Of a DNA stretch of 64,000 bases, positions 38,925 to 47,660 are shown one piece after another (position 1 is the first letter of the stretch; each line of letters starts with the position of its first letter). The notes beneath the pieces are model-generated. The model was not told the origin of the DNA. It worked only from the letters and a program-made list of their open reading frames with translations, and ran no database searches. The stretch is from the NCBI GenBank assembly GCA_012719125.1, contig JAAYAY010000060.1:1-64000 (forward strand), given 5' to 3'. The position numbers and the translations under genes were made by a program. The stretch is from Planctomycetaceae bacterium (GTDB lineage: Bacteria; Planctomycetota; Planctomycetia; Pirellulales; Thermoguttaceae).

Positions 38925-40169
38925 ATGCCAAACCGATCGAACTCAACTTCGCCGATTGCGATTCGAGCCGCTCACTACGCGGCCTGGCTCCTGGCGTGCG
39001 CGACCTTCCCGCTGATCTGGATGGGCGGCCTGGTCACGACGTATTCGGCCGGAATGGCGGTACCCGACTGGCCGCGCACGCACGGCGACAACATGTTTCT
39101 CTACCCGCTGGGGAGTTGGCTGACGGTCTGGGACGTCTTCCTCGAACACGGGCATCGGCTGCTCGGCTCGCTCGTGGGGCTGGTGACGATCGCCCTGGCG
39201 GCCCTGCTCTGGTTTCGTGACAAGCGTCCCGCCATGTGGTGGTTGGCTGGAGTTGCCTTGGTCGGAGTCTGCCTGCAAGGCGTGCTGGGCGGATTACGCG
39301 TCGTCGGGAGCAAGATCTTCGAAACCGAGATCTTCTGGACACCGGCCCCCGTGTTTCTCTCTGTGGCCGCTGCGTTGCTCGTACTGACAGTCCAGGCAGT
39401 CCCGGCCGGGCAGAGCGGGCGTCGCCAACTGCGTGTCTGGCTGCGGGCAGCGGTCGTGTCGGTCCTGTTCGGAGCACTCGCTTGGTTTGGGATCGCCGCC
39501 GTGGAGGATCGGCTCTTCCTGGCCAAGGTCCACGGTTGCACGGCCCCCATGTTCTTCGCTCTGGCGGCGAGCGCGGTCGCGGCCACGTCGTCACGATGGG
39601 TGGGGGATTCGCCACCCACAGAGACCCCCCGAGCACGACGGATCCAGTGTCTCACTTCGCTCGGCGCGGCGGCAATCTACGTACAGATCGTGCTCGGTGC
39701 GAATTTACGTCATGTCGCGCCCGACGCAGCCCCTTGGTGGTTCACCCTCTGGGTCTGGCTGCACGTGATCGTGGCCTGCGGGATTGTCCTGCTGATCGTC
39801 TGGCAATACTTGGCGGCGAGGCGGCATGCAGGAGATCAGCCGGTTCTGCAACGGCGAATTTCGCTTATGGCAGGCCTTTTTTCGCTGCAATTGGCGCTCG
39901 GGATCACCACCTGGATCACGAACTACGGCTGGCCGCTTTGGTTCACTCAAAACTTCGTGGCCGTAGAATACACCGTCGTGGCCGAGAGCTTCTGGCAGGT
40001 GTTGAGCACGACGGCCCATGTGGGGGTCGGTTCGCTCTGCCTGGCAACCGCCACGAGTGCGGCCCTGTGGTCGAAACGACTTCTGATACCGCCCTCCAAG
40101 GTGCTCGGTGTCGAAAAGGACGGGGCTAAAAAGGCTCAAGCAACCCCACGCAAGCGCCACCGAAAATGA
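38925..40169 (+). CDS. ctaA: Haem A synthase (CtaA/Cox15)
   Basis: The 414-residue polytopic membrane protein of eight helices oxidises haem O to haem A for cytochrome c oxidase. It has the N-terminal GGLVTTYSAGMAVPDWP signature, EHGHRLLGSLVGL with a haem-ligand His pair, KVHGCTAPMFFAL and VHIGV-like AHVGVGSLCL near the end. It is longer than Bacillus CtaA. The ATG at 38925 is preferred; 38874 is also possible. Haem A indicates an aa3- or caa3-type oxidase elsewhere in the genome. Confidence 0.9.
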   Translation: MPNRSNSTSPIAIRAAHYAAWLLACATFPLIWMGGLVTTYSAGMAVPDWPRTHGDNMFLYPLGSWLTVWDVFLEHGHRLLGSLVGLVTIALAALLWFRDKRPAMWWLAGVALVGVCLQGVLGGLRVVGSKIFETEIFWTPAPVFLSVAAALLVLTVQAVPAGQSGRRQLRVWLRAAVVSVLFGALAWFGIAAVEDRLFLAKVHGCTAPMFFALAASAVAATSSRWVGDSPPTETPRARRIQCLTSLGAAAIYVQIVLGANLRHVAPDAAPWWFTLWVWLHVIVACGIVLLIVWQYLAARRHAGDQPVLQRRISLMAGLFSLQLALGITTWITNYGWPLWFTQNFVAVEYTVVAESFWQVLSTTAHVGVGSLCLATATSAALWSKRLLIPPSKVLGVEKDGAKKAQATPRKRHRK

Positions 40170-40203
40170 TGAGGCCCCGCCAGACGCGGACCCAGTGCAG
40201 ACC

Positions 40204-41118
40204 ATGGCGATCGATACCACAACGGCAACTTCCACCTCGCCCGCCTCGGACCGCAGTCTCGCCACGGTGCTTCTGGCCATTTGGCACTTGAGTCGGCCTC
40301 GAATCGTGGCCATGGTCGCCTTGACCACGTTGGTCGGAGCATTGGCCGCGACCGGGCAGCCTCTGCCGGTTCTCACCCTCCTGAATGCCCTGCTCGGCAC
40401 AACAGCGGTCGTCGTCGGGGCGATCGCTTTGAACCAGCGGATCGAGCATCTGAGCGATTGCCGCATGCTCCGGACTGCCGGGCGGCCCCTGCCGTCGGGG
40501 CAACTCCGGGATCGCGAAGTGACCTGGTATGCGACCGCGGTCACTGCCTTCGGACTCGTCTACCTGGCCACAACGGTCAACTTGCCGATCACCCTGCTGA
40601 CCGCCTTGAGCTGGCTGATCTATGTCTGGGTCTACACGCCGCTCAAAGTGTTTACGGCCTGGCAGACGCCCATCGGCGCGATTCCCGGCGCCATGCCGGC
40701 CTTGCTCGGAGCGGCCGCTGCCGGGGCGGCTTTCAGCCTGAATGGGCTGGCCCTGTTCGCTGTCGTCTATTTCTGGCAGTTCCCCCATGCCATGGCGATC
40801 GCCTGGCTCTATCGGAAGCAGTTTGCCGAAGCCGGCCTGAAGGTGGCCAGCGTGACCGATCCCACCGGTAGAACGGCGACCACGATTGCCGTCGTCGGCG
40901 CCGCGGTGCTTCTGCCCGTCAGCCTCCTGCCGTTATTTGCCGCTGCCGTCGGTTGGGGCTACGCCTTGACGACCACCGCGGCAGGAATCGCCTATCTGGC
41001 CGGTTCGATCGCGTTTCTCAGAGCCCCCACCGACCGGACTGCACGGACGCTCCTCCGCGTATCGCTGGTCTATCTGCCGGTGGTGTTTGCGGCGGTTCTT
41101 CTGGCTGTTTTCCTTTGA
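40204..41118 (+). CDS. ctaB: Protohaem IX farnesyltransferase (haem O synthase)
   Basis: The 304-residue UbiA-superfamily membrane enzyme adds a farnesyl group to haem B. The first Asp-rich motif reads NQRIEHLSDCRMLRTAGRPL, keeping the D..M.RT..RPLPSG core. YFWQFPHAMAIAWLYRKQF is the second signature. About nine membrane helices are visible. It supplies haem O to CtaA, encoded just upstream. The start is uncertain: a GTG at 40108 would overlap ctaA by 62 bases. The ATG at 40204 leaves a short soluble N-terminus and is chosen here. Confidence 0.9.
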   Translation: MAIDTTTATSTSPASDRSLATVLLAIWHLSRPRIVAMVALTTLVGALAATGQPLPVLTLLNALLGTTAVVVGAIALNQRIEHLSDCRMLRTAGRPLPSGQLRDREVTWYATAVTAFGLVYLATTVNLPITLLTALSWLIYVWVYTPLKVFTAWQTPIGAIPGAMPALLGAAAAGAAFSLNGLALFAVVYFWQFPHAMAIAWLYRKQFAEAGLKVASVTDPTGRTATTIAVVGAAVLLPVSLLPLFAAAVGWGYALTTTAAGIAYLAGSIAFLRAPTDRTARTLLRVSLVYLPVVFAAVLLAVFL

Positions 41119-41206
41119 CGCATGCCATAGTCATGCGGTTTCACCAGTAACAATCCGCCCGGCTCCTCGGTTTCGCCGCCCGCGCATAGGCTTCTCTCAC
41201 CGTTTG

Positions 41207-41458
41207 GGTTACAATTGGCCCGATTTTGCAGTCGAAATCCGTTCCCCAAGCGACAATCCGAAGGACATTCGGGCGAAGATCGACGAATATCTGCACCTGG
41301 GCGTACAGGCCGTTTGGGACGTTGATCCAGCAACAAGAAGGGTCATCGTGCACAGACCCGGCTGTGAACCTCACACCTTCTCAGTGGACGACATTCTCAC
41401 AGCCCCCGGACTCCTGCCCAACTTCGCTTTGCGCGTTGGGGAGATCTTCGCTGGCTAG
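41207..41458 (+). pseudogene. 3' fragment of a Uma2-family (DUF820) nuclease-fold gene
   Basis: The frame encodes NWPDFAVEIRSPSD, then IRAKIDEYLHLGVQAVWDVD and LLPNFALRVGEIFAG. This is the last 80 residues of a Uma2 protein, with the catalytic PD and ExxSPSD residues of the PD-(D/E)XK-like fold. The usual first 100 residues are absent and the frame runs straight in from the ctaB 3' end. It looks like an insertion or deletion relic left by a mobile or decayed gene. Confidence 0.65.
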
Positions 41459-41490
41459 ATGGTCTTGCGTGATTCTCGGAAACACGCCTC

Positions 41491-42891
41491 TCATGAATAA
41501 AGCTGGATCGCCTTGATGATCTCGTCCAGGTCGTTGGGAACGACGACGGCGCGGTTGGCGAAGGCTGCTCGGCGGACGCCCCGCTTGCCGAGGACATCGT
41601 TGAACAGTTGCTGATCGGTCGTGTGATAGGCGACCGTAGCCGTGGGATCCTTGAGCTGATGGCCGGTGAGAATGCAGACCACCCGCTCATTGCGTCCGAT
41701 GACGCCTTCCTGAACGAGTTGCTTCGTTCCGGCCACACTCGCCGCGCTGGCCGGTTCACAGCCGAGACCGCCAGCGCCGACCTGAGCTTTCGCGTCGAGC
41801 ATCTCCTGGTCGGTGACTTCACGTACGACGCCGTCGCAGACGTCGAGCGCTCGCAGGCACTTCTCGAGGTTCACCGGCCGGTTGATTTCGATGGCGCTGG
41901 CGATCGTCGAGGCACGGCGTCCCTCCGAGTCCATCGTCTGGTAGAACTTCTGGATGAGCCGGGCGTCCGGCCGCCCGCCGTTCCAGACCAGCCCTTCCTC
42001 GTCGACCAGGCGATGCAAGGTATTGGCGCCCGCAGCGTTGATGATGGCCAGACGCGGAACGCGATCGATCAGGCCAAGTTCCTTGAGTTCGTAGAACGCC
42101 TTGCCGAAGGCGCTCGAATTGCCGAGGTTCCCGCCGGGAACGACGATCCAATCCGGCACCTCCCAGCGCAGGGCCTCCAGAACCCGCAGCATGATCGTCT
42201 TCTGCCCTTCGAGACGAAACGGGTTAACGCTGTTGACGAGGTAGATGCCCAGCTTGCTGGAAACCTCTTTCACGCGGGCCATGGCGTCATCGAAATCGCC
42301 CGCGATCTGGACGGTGAGGGCCCCGTAGTCGAGCGCCTGGGAAAGCTTTCCGTAGGCGATCTTGCCCGACCCGACGAAGATCACCGCCCGCATCAGCTTG
42401 GTTACGCAGCAGTAAAGAGCCAGGGAGGCGCTGGTATTTCCAGTCGAAGCGCAGGCGGCTCGGGTGGCGCCGACAAACCGGGCATGGGTGAAAGCGGCCG
42501 ACATCCCGTTGTCTTTGAAACTGCCGGATGGGTTCATGCCCTCATATTGGAGGTAGAGGTTCCCGGAAGACACTCCTACGTATTCGGCAACACCGTTGCT
42601 GCATTGGAGGAGGGTCTGGCCCTCGCCGATGGTGACGCAATCCGCGACGGGCACGAACGGCAACAACTCGTGGAATCGCCACACGCCGCTGAAGCAGTGC
42701 GGATCGCTTCGCCGAGCCCATTTCTCCTCGAACCACGGAAGCGAGGCGGGTACGCTGAGGCGATCCCAATCGTAGGCCACGTCGAGCAGGCTGCCGCACT
42801 CAGGGCAGGCGACCAGGACTTCGTCGACCCCGTAGGTAGCTGCACAGTCTGGCGAAATACAGCGTTGGAAGGATGTCTCTGTCGGGCTAAT
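41491..42891 (-). CDS. thrC: Threonine synthase, apparent AUU start
   Basis: The PLP enzyme converts phosphohomoserine to threonine. The lysine is in [12 protein letters not shown], the PLP-phosphate loop is in [11 protein letters not shown], and the family-typical [13 protein letters not shown] is present. The N-terminus has a zinc ribbon [11 protein letters not shown] to [16 protein letters not shown] that belongs to this family, but no ATG, GTG or TTG precedes it in frame before a TAA. The best start is ATT at 42891, with AGAGAG 9 bases upstream, giving 466 residues. A GTG at 42780 would lose the ribbon. CTG at 42819 or so is inside the ribbon. It is a single gene on its strand. Confidence 0.85.
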   Translation of the reverse strand: MSPTETSFQRCISPDCAATYGVDEVLVACPECGSLLDVAYDWDRLSVPASLPWFEEKWARRSDPHCFSGVWRFHELLPFVPVADCVTIGEGQTLLQCSNGVAEYVGVSSGNLYLQYEGMNPSGSFKDNGMSAAFTHARFVGATRAACASTGNTSASLALYCCVTKLMRAVIFVGSGKIAYGKLSQALDYGALTVQIAGDFDDAMARVKEVSSKLGIYLVNSVNPFRLEGQKTIMLRVLEALRWEVPDWIVVPGGNLGNSSAFGKAFYELKELGLIDRVPRLAIINAAGANTLHRLVDEEGLVWNGGRPDARLIQKFYQTMDSEGRRASTIASAIEINRPVNLEKCLRALDVCDGVVREVTDQEMLDAKAQVGAGGLGCEPASAASVAGTKQLVQEGVIGRNERVVCILTGHQLKDPTATVAYHTTDQQLFNDVLGKRGVRRAAFANRAVVVPNDLDEIIKAIQLYS

Positions 42892-43427
42892 GTTCGGATA
42901 CTCTCTGTGTTAAGGGTCGCTTGAGACAGCTTTGCCGTCAGCCGGCACAAATCTCATCACGAAGCTGCGCCGCTTGCTCTTGCGAAAGGCTCACCGCTCC
43001 TCGAAGGGATGGCCTATTCAAGCATAGGATTCCCTTGTGGGTCGGGCCTGCAATCTAGTCTTCACAAAACCACCATACGCGTCCGGAATCAGGACACCAG
43101 AGGCCTTCCCATCGTAAGGGAGCCACGAAAAACCATCAAGACGAGCAGACGAGCGCAGGTCGGCAAGGTCCTGATTCGGCGGTCAGGCCTTCTTGCTCTA
43201 CGGCGCAGAAACCGTGCTGCGGCAGCGTAACCGGTGCTTCACTCTTCGTATCCTCACGTTGGTCTTCGGAATATGCGATTCAGGGGATGCCCATTCTCCT
43301 ACCACGACACACCGGCGGATCGACCGAGTTCGAATATTCTTTGCAACCTGTTTTTCTGTAACCGTTTGCGCAATAGTAAATCCCTGAACCAGGGGGCACC
43401 ACAGCCTGAAACACGCGGGGCGTTTCG
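42892..43427. other. Intergenic region, nothing recognised
   Basis: About 540 nt between divergent thrC and the DksA-like gene. No supported ORF, tRNA or known RNA motif is seen. Both flanking promoters should lie here or at its right end. Confidence 0.5.
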
Positions 43428-43456
43428 TTGACAGTGGCTTCTGGCGTCCTTAAAAT
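43428..43456 (+). promoter_or_regulatory. Strong promoter of the DksA-like gene
   Basis: TTGACA (43428-43433) and TAAAAT (43451-43456) are separated by exactly 17 bases, close to the sigma-70 consensus. The start codon lies 62 nt after the -10, with GGAGGAG just before it. Confidence 0.75.
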
Positions 43457-43518
43457 AGAGATTCTGCAAGCTCCCCTGTAAGGGTGGACCGATTTGATGT
43501 TTCCCGGAGGAGAAGCGA

Positions 43519-43893
43519 ATGAAAAAGGCGGAGATGAAGGTTTATCGAGATAGGCTTCTTGCGTTGCGGGCGCGACTCCGGGGCGACGTCGACCAGATGG
43601 CGGATGCGGCACTTAACAAGAGCCGTTCCGAGGCCAACGGCGACCTTTCGAGCATGCCGATTCATATGGCGGATCTCGGCTCCGACAACTTCGAGCAAGA
43701 GTTCACGTTGACCTTGATGGAATCGGAAGGCGGAACGCTCGAACAGATCGAGGCGGCCTTGGAGCGTATCGAGGACGGCGATTACGGCTTGTGTGAAGAG
43801 TGCGGGGCGCGAATCCCGAAGACCCGCCTCAACGCTTTGCCGTATGCCACCATGTGTGTCAAGTGTGCATCCAGTCTGGAAGAGGGCCCCTGA
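43519..43893 (+). CDS. DksA/TraR-family zinc-finger protein
   Basis: The 124-residue product has an N-terminal coiled coil (MKKAEMKVYRDRLLALRARL) and a C-terminal C4 zinc finger CEECGARIPKTRLNALPY to CVKC. DksA acts with ppGpp on RNA polymerase through the secondary channel; the acidic tip DxxDxA of true DksA is not evident, so it is called a family member only. GGAGGAG precedes the ATG. lspA lies 219 nt downstream. Confidence 0.85.
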   Translation: MKKAEMKVYRDRLLALRARLRGDVDQMADAALNKSRSEANGDLSSMPIHMADLGSDNFEQEFTLTLMESEGGTLEQIEAALERIEDGDYGLCEECGARIPKTRLNALPYATMCVKCASSLEEGP

Positions 43894-44112
43894 TTCAAGC
43901 CGGCACCTCGGTGAGATAGTAAGCAGCGTTTCTCGGACGGTTTCGGATTCGCCGTGGGCGTCGTGTCCGGAAGATGGTACGCTGCTTGCGAATGTGCTAT
44001 GCACATTCGCCGCACCCCCTTCTCTAGCGGGAGGTGACCCCGACCGCAATCGCCTCGCGTGAGGTGACGAAGACGAGCCCTGCCACTAAAGACATCGGCG
44101 GAGGGAGCCGCG

Positions 44113-44736
44113 ATGAAATCCATACCAGCCAGCCGATATCTTGTCTTTTTTGCTTTGGTGCTGTTGGGTTCGCTGCTGGATCTGACCACAAAATCCTGGA
44201 TCTTCGGTCGTCTTGGCCTCCCCTTCGAACAGGACGTGTGGTGGCTGTGGCAGGATGTCTTTGGCTTGCGAACCAGCCTGAATGAAGGGGCGCTTTTCGG
44301 TATCGGTCAAGGGCAGGTCAGCTTCTTCTCGGTTATGTCCGTGGTAGCGGCAGCCACTATCTTCTTTTGGCTCTTTTTCGCCAAAGCGGCCAGAGAGTGG
44401 CTGGTCACGGTGGCCTGTGGACTGATCTGTGCCGGGATTATTGGCAACCTCTACGACCGCCTTGGGTTGCCGGGTCTACGCTGGAATTACGCCAACCCAC
44501 CACTTCACGAGTTGGGGGAACCAGTCTACGCAGTGCGAGACTGGATCCATGTGATGATCGGTCCATGGGCATGGCCGACATTCAACCTGGCAGACAGCAT
44601 GCTGGTCGCTGGAGCGGGCTTGATCATCATCCACGTTCTGTGGTTTGACTCGTCGAGGGGGGCAACGGATCCCGACGAAGCCCCCCATCCGCGACCCACG
44701 GAAAGAGAGACATCGAACGAGACGAATACTCGATAG
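44113..44736 (+). CDS. lspA: Lipoprotein signal peptidase (signal peptidase II)
   Basis: The 207-residue membrane aspartyl protease removes signal peptides from prolipoproteins after lipidation. Four hydrophobic segments are visible. LDLTTKSWIF near the start is the family N-terminal motif, and the catalytic Asps lie in IIGNLYDRLG and FNLADSML. A soluble hydrophilic C-tail of about 30 residues is unusual. GGAGGG precedes the ATG. Lipoproteins in this window, such as those at 19302, 37645, 48740 and 55884, would be its substrates. Confidence 0.93.
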   Translation: MKSIPASRYLVFFALVLLGSLLDLTTKSWIFGRLGLPFEQDVWWLWQDVFGLRTSLNEGALFGIGQGQVSFFSVMSVVAAATIFFWLFFAKAAREWLVTVACGLICAGIIGNLYDRLGLPGLRWNYANPPLHELGEPVYAVRDWIHVMIGPWAWPTFNLADSMLVAGAGLIIIHVLWFDSSRGATDPDEAPHPRPTERETSNETNTR

Positions 44737-44913
44737 CGACGCCACGACTGGGCTGCAGCCAGCGGCCAGTCTTTCGCCGTCAACTCTCTGCCTGCCCCCC
44801 TGCTGCGAGCCTATGTCTTGGCTGCAGGGAACAGGCCTCAGCCACCTTGCTTCGCCTTCCGCCCCCCTACTCAAGCCAGATTCTCTCCAGTCCGCTTATC
44901 TCGCTGGGGTTTC

Positions 44914-44946
44914 TTGACATTCCCGGCTGTCATGGTATACTATACC
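44914..44946 (+). promoter_or_regulatory. rrf2 promoter with palindromic operator
   Basis: TTGACA (44914-44919) and TATACT (44936-44941) are 16 bases apart. The -10 lies inside a perfect palindrome GGTATA-C-TATACC (44934-44946), 22 nt before the start of an Rrf2 regulator gene. Rrf2 proteins bind such dyads and often repress their own genes, so autorepression is likely. Confidence 0.75.
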
Positions 44947-44967
44947 CCGTCCAAGGGGGGCATTCTC

Positions 44968-45408
44968 ATGAAACTCTCACGCACCGTATCGTACGCCCTG
45001 CAAGCGACCTTGCAGTTGGCAGAGGCCGAGTCCGACAACCCGGTTCCTTGCAGTCGGCTGGCGGCAGAGGGAAAAATGCCCGAGAGATTCCTTCTCCAGA
45101 TTCTCAGGAATCTGGTTGCTCACGGAGTGCTGGAATCGACTCGCGGCGTGGATGGAGGTTACACCCTAAGACAATCGCCGGCGGAGATATCGCTCCTCAA
45201 TATCATCGAGGCCGTAGACGGACCGATGGTCTCGTCGCTGCCGGTCGCCGAAGGTCTGCACGAGAAGAGTCGCCGGAAGTTGGAGGAATTGCTCGACCAG
45301 GTCAATGACGAGGCTCGGACGCGTCTTGCGGCGATCCGACTCTCCGACCTGACATGCGGGCACCGCGCGACGGCGGATGCCGCCCGGGACCCGATGAGTT
45401 TTCGTTGA
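44968..45408 (+). CDS. Rrf2-family transcriptional regulator
   Basis: The 146-residue product is a winged-helix regulator: MKLSRTVSYALQATLQLAEA, a recognition helix in MPERFLLQILRNLVAHGVLE, and the wing STRGVDGGYTLRQSP. The C-terminal half lacks the three clustered cysteines that hold the FeS centre in IscR and NsrR, so it may be a redox-independent member. The ATG at 44968 gives the family start; frames further 5' are untranslated. The operator overlapping its own -10 supports autorepression. Targets beyond itself are unknown. Confidence 0.85.
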   Translation: MKLSRTVSYALQATLQLAEAESDNPVPCSRLAAEGKMPERFLLQILRNLVAHGVLESTRGVDGGYTLRQSPAEISLLNIIEAVDGPMVSSLPVAEGLHEKSRRKLEELLDQVNDEARTRLAAIRLSDLTCGHRATADAARDPMSFR

Positions 45409-45447
45409 ACTTCACCCGGAATTCAATGAGACTCTTCCAATGGGCCT

Positions 45448-46179
45448 CTACCCGATGCCGTCGGGGCCATGGAGTGCTTGCAGGGCCTCTGCGAAGTCGA
45501 TTGTGTCGCACTCCACCAGGCCGTCTCGAAGAATCAAGATCCGTCTTGCATGGCGGGCCACGTCTTGCTCGTGCGTGACGATGATAAGCGTGATTCCCCC
45601 TTCCGCGTTGAGATTGCCCAGCAACTGCATCACCTCGTTGCTGGTGCGCGAATCGAGATTGCCTGTCGGTTCGTCCGCCATAAGAATAGCCGGCTCGTTG
45701 ACCAAGGCTCTGGCAATGGCAACCCGCTGTTGCTGCCCGCCGGAGAGCTGGCCCGGATGGTGATCCATTCGATCGCCAAGCCCCACTTGCTCCAGCAGTC
45801 CCTTGGCGCGCCGGCGGCGCTGGCGGGGCGAGATGCTGCGAGAATAGAGCAGCGGCAGTTCCACGTTCTCCAGGGCACTGGTTCTTGCCAGCAGATTGAA
45901 GTTCTGGAAAACAAAGCCTATCTTGCGATTGCGCAGATCGGCGCGCCCGTTGGCCGACATCTTCATGACGTCTTCGCCGTCCAGTTCGTAGGTGCCTTCC
46001 GTGGGACGATCCAGGCATCCGAGGGTATTCATGAGCGTCGACTTGCCGGAACCCGACGGCCCCATAATCGCCACGAATTCCCCACGGTCGATGTCAAGCG
46101 ACACGCCACGCAACGCGGCCACCGTTGTCTGGTCAAGCTGATAGGTCTTCTGGACGTCTTCCAGTCGAATCAGGGACAT
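45448..46179 (-). CDS. LolD/MacB-type ABC transporter ATPase
   Basis: The 243-residue ATPase has Walker A GPSGSGKST (about residues 40-48), signature LSGGQQQRVAIARAL, Walker B ILMADEPTGNLD, and the LolD-like FQNFNLLARTSALENVELPL. It belongs to the MacB/LolD group that moves lipoproteins or exports peptides with FtsX-like permeases. No permease gene is adjacent in this window: upstream is an unrelated small secreted-protein gene and downstream the rrf2 gene converges. The permease is either elsewhere or lost. Confidence 0.9.
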   Translation of the reverse strand: MSLIRLEDVQKTYQLDQTTVAALRGVSLDIDRGEFVAIMGPSGSGKSTLMNTLGCLDRPTEGTYELDGEDVMKMSANGRADLRNRKIGFVFQNFNLLARTSALENVELPLLYSRSISPRQRRRRAKGLLEQVGLGDRMDHHPGQLSGGQQQRVAIARALVNEPAILMADEPTGNLDSRTSNEVMQLLGNLNAEGGITLIIVTHEQDVARHARRILILRDGLVECDTIDFAEALQALHGPDGIG

Positions 46180-46462
46180 CGCCGCATCCTCGGGGCGTGA
46201 GAAGCTCCTGGGGGAAACTCTATCCTAAGGTGACCGACAGGCCAAACAAAGTGGGCTGGGCAAAGGAATCGTGTTCTGAAGAGCCTGCCGCTTGCGAAGA
46301 CTTTCGCACGTTTGGCTCCTGCAACATCTTCGCCTCGCCCAAACCGCCCAAATGTGGCGAAAACGCGTCCCGGGCGTTTGCGTTGGCGGCAATCAGGTTT
46401 CATGTTTCTTTGGCATTCGCTGTCGCCAGCAATTCATTCCCAGTTGAACGGGGAGAGTACCA

Positions 46463-47017
46463 ATGCGAACTGCGGCTTTTCTGATCGTCGCCGCCACGTT
46501 CACCGCCAATACGCCGCTCTGGGCCGGTGAGTCCGGAGAGCATGGCTCGATGAGTGTTTATGCGGCCGGCCCTTGCGCTGCCCCCGGCTATGGGGCCGAA
46601 TCTCTCCAATCCGGCTGCTGCCAATGTCAACGCAGTTGTTGCGACGACGCTTGGGCCGGTTACTGCCAGAAGAAACATCAGGGATTCTGCCTGCCTTGTA
46701 TCCGACCGGCTCGGGGTCAGTGCGCAACGGTACCCAGCGCACGTTGCGCCGAATGTCAAAGCGGTATGCCAACCCCACCGTCGACGGACCATGAACTCGA
46801 ACCCCCGTCGGCTCCCGCCCCCAGCGTCAAGCCCAAACTGCCCCCACTTCCGACAACCAAGCTCCCCCCCACCCCGGCGCCCAAACTGCCGGCTCCGACC
46901 GCTCCTCTGCCGTCGCCGCCCGCTGTGCCTGATTCGGGCAAGACTTCCGACAAGACGGGCCTGGTGTTCCCGGTGTTCAATCCGGCGGCCTGGAAAATCG
47001 GTCTTCCTGCGAAGTGA
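46463..47017 (+). CDS. Small secreted Cys/Pro-rich protein
   Basis: The 184-residue product has a signal peptide (MRTAAFLIVAATFTANTPLWAG) and GGGAGA before the ATG. Residues 35-95 contain about twelve cysteines, including SGCCQCQRSCC and CLPC, suggesting disulfides or metal binding. Residues 100-155 are a Pro/Ala/Lys repeat (PKLPPLPTTKLPP). The tail ends FPVFNPAAWKIGLPAK. No known domain is recognised. It could be a planctomycete cell-wall protein, as their envelopes are known to be rich in disulfide-linked proteins. Confidence 0.7.
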   Translation: MRTAAFLIVAATFTANTPLWAGESGEHGSMSVYAAGPCAAPGYGAESLQSGCCQCQRSCCDDAWAGYCQKKHQGFCLPCIRPARGQCATVPSARCAECQSGMPTPPSTDHELEPPSAPAPSVKPKLPPLPTTKLPPTPAPKLPAPTAPLPSPPAVPDSGKTSDKTGLVFPVFNPAAWKIGLPAK

Positions 47018-47125
47018 CCCGCCCCGGATTTCAGGGCGCGAATTCGCGAGAAGTGAGAGACTCGGCTTCAGCACGATGTCTCCTTGCGCCGATACCAGTA
47101 ACACAGGCTTAGCCTGCCGGGAGGG

Positions 47126-47146
47126 CGGGACATTGAGGTCCCGTTT
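47126..47146 (+). terminator. Probable terminator of the Cys/Pro-rich gene
   Basis: CGGGAC (47126-47131) and GTCCCG (47138-47143) flank a 6-nt loop and are followed by TTT. It lies about 110 nt after the stop. Confidence 0.5.
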
Positions 47147-47231
47147 CAGGATAAAAGATCATGGGGACGACGACGGACCGTCGACCCGTGGTCTTTTGTT
47201 TTGCGCCTTATGACCCTCACCCGAAGTACGT

Positions 47232-47459
47232 CTAACCGCAGAGCGACACCATCCGCTTGCGTCCAACGTCTTCGATCTGTACCTTGCCCTCTCGGGCAAG
47301 CCATCCGAGTCCCTGCATGACGATATCCCGTGGCTCGCCGAGCTTCTTGACGAGTTGCGCCAGACTAACAGGGCCCTCGGTGTCCAAGAGACGCCAGATT
47401 GCTCCGGCGACCTCCCCAATCTGGGCCGTAAGCGAAACGGGAGGTTCACTCTTTGCCAT
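47232..47459 (-). CDS. Small winged-helix protein (DUF2582-like)
   Basis: The 75-residue product begins MAKSEPPVSLTAQIGEVAG with AGGAG before the ATG. The layout IGEVAGAIWRLLDTEGPVSLAQLV, then IVMQGLGWLAREGKVQIEDV, is a compact winged helix-turn-helix as in DUF2582 (PF10771). The role is unknown; family members are small solitary proteins and may bind DNA or RNA polymerase partners. Confidence 0.75.
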   Translation of the reverse strand: MAKSEPPVSLTAQIGEVAGAIWRLLDTEGPVSLAQLVKKLGEPRDIVMQGLGWLAREGKVQIEDVGRKRMVSLCG

Positions 47460-47621
47460 CAAAACTCCTCCTGATAACTTGGGTGAGGTGCATCGGGTAC
47501 ACCGATCATCGCCCAACACGCATCGGGGTGGGTATAGCTAGTATAGGACGGCTAGCGGAACGGAAGAACCCGGCCCGCCCACATTCTGTCTTTGCCAAAT
47601 GTGTCGTCAAATCTCAAGAAA

Positions 47622-47660
47622 CCAAAAATGCGGCCGAGCCCGATGGGCTTCGACCGCATT
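47622..47660 (-). terminator. Strong terminator on the minus strand
   Basis: On the minus strand, AATGCGGTCGAAGCCC pairs with GGGCTCGGCCGCATT around CAT (47660-47627), with one C/A mismatch and one bulge, followed by TTTTT. On the plus strand it is followed by CTCTTT, so weak termination is also possible there. The nearest minus-strand gene ends about 420 nt upstream, which suggests a transcript of its own. Confidence 0.7.

Noticed and set aside
43894-44112. Small gene between the DksA-like gene and lspA
   Set aside because: Open frames are short, overlap the flanking genes and have no start signals.
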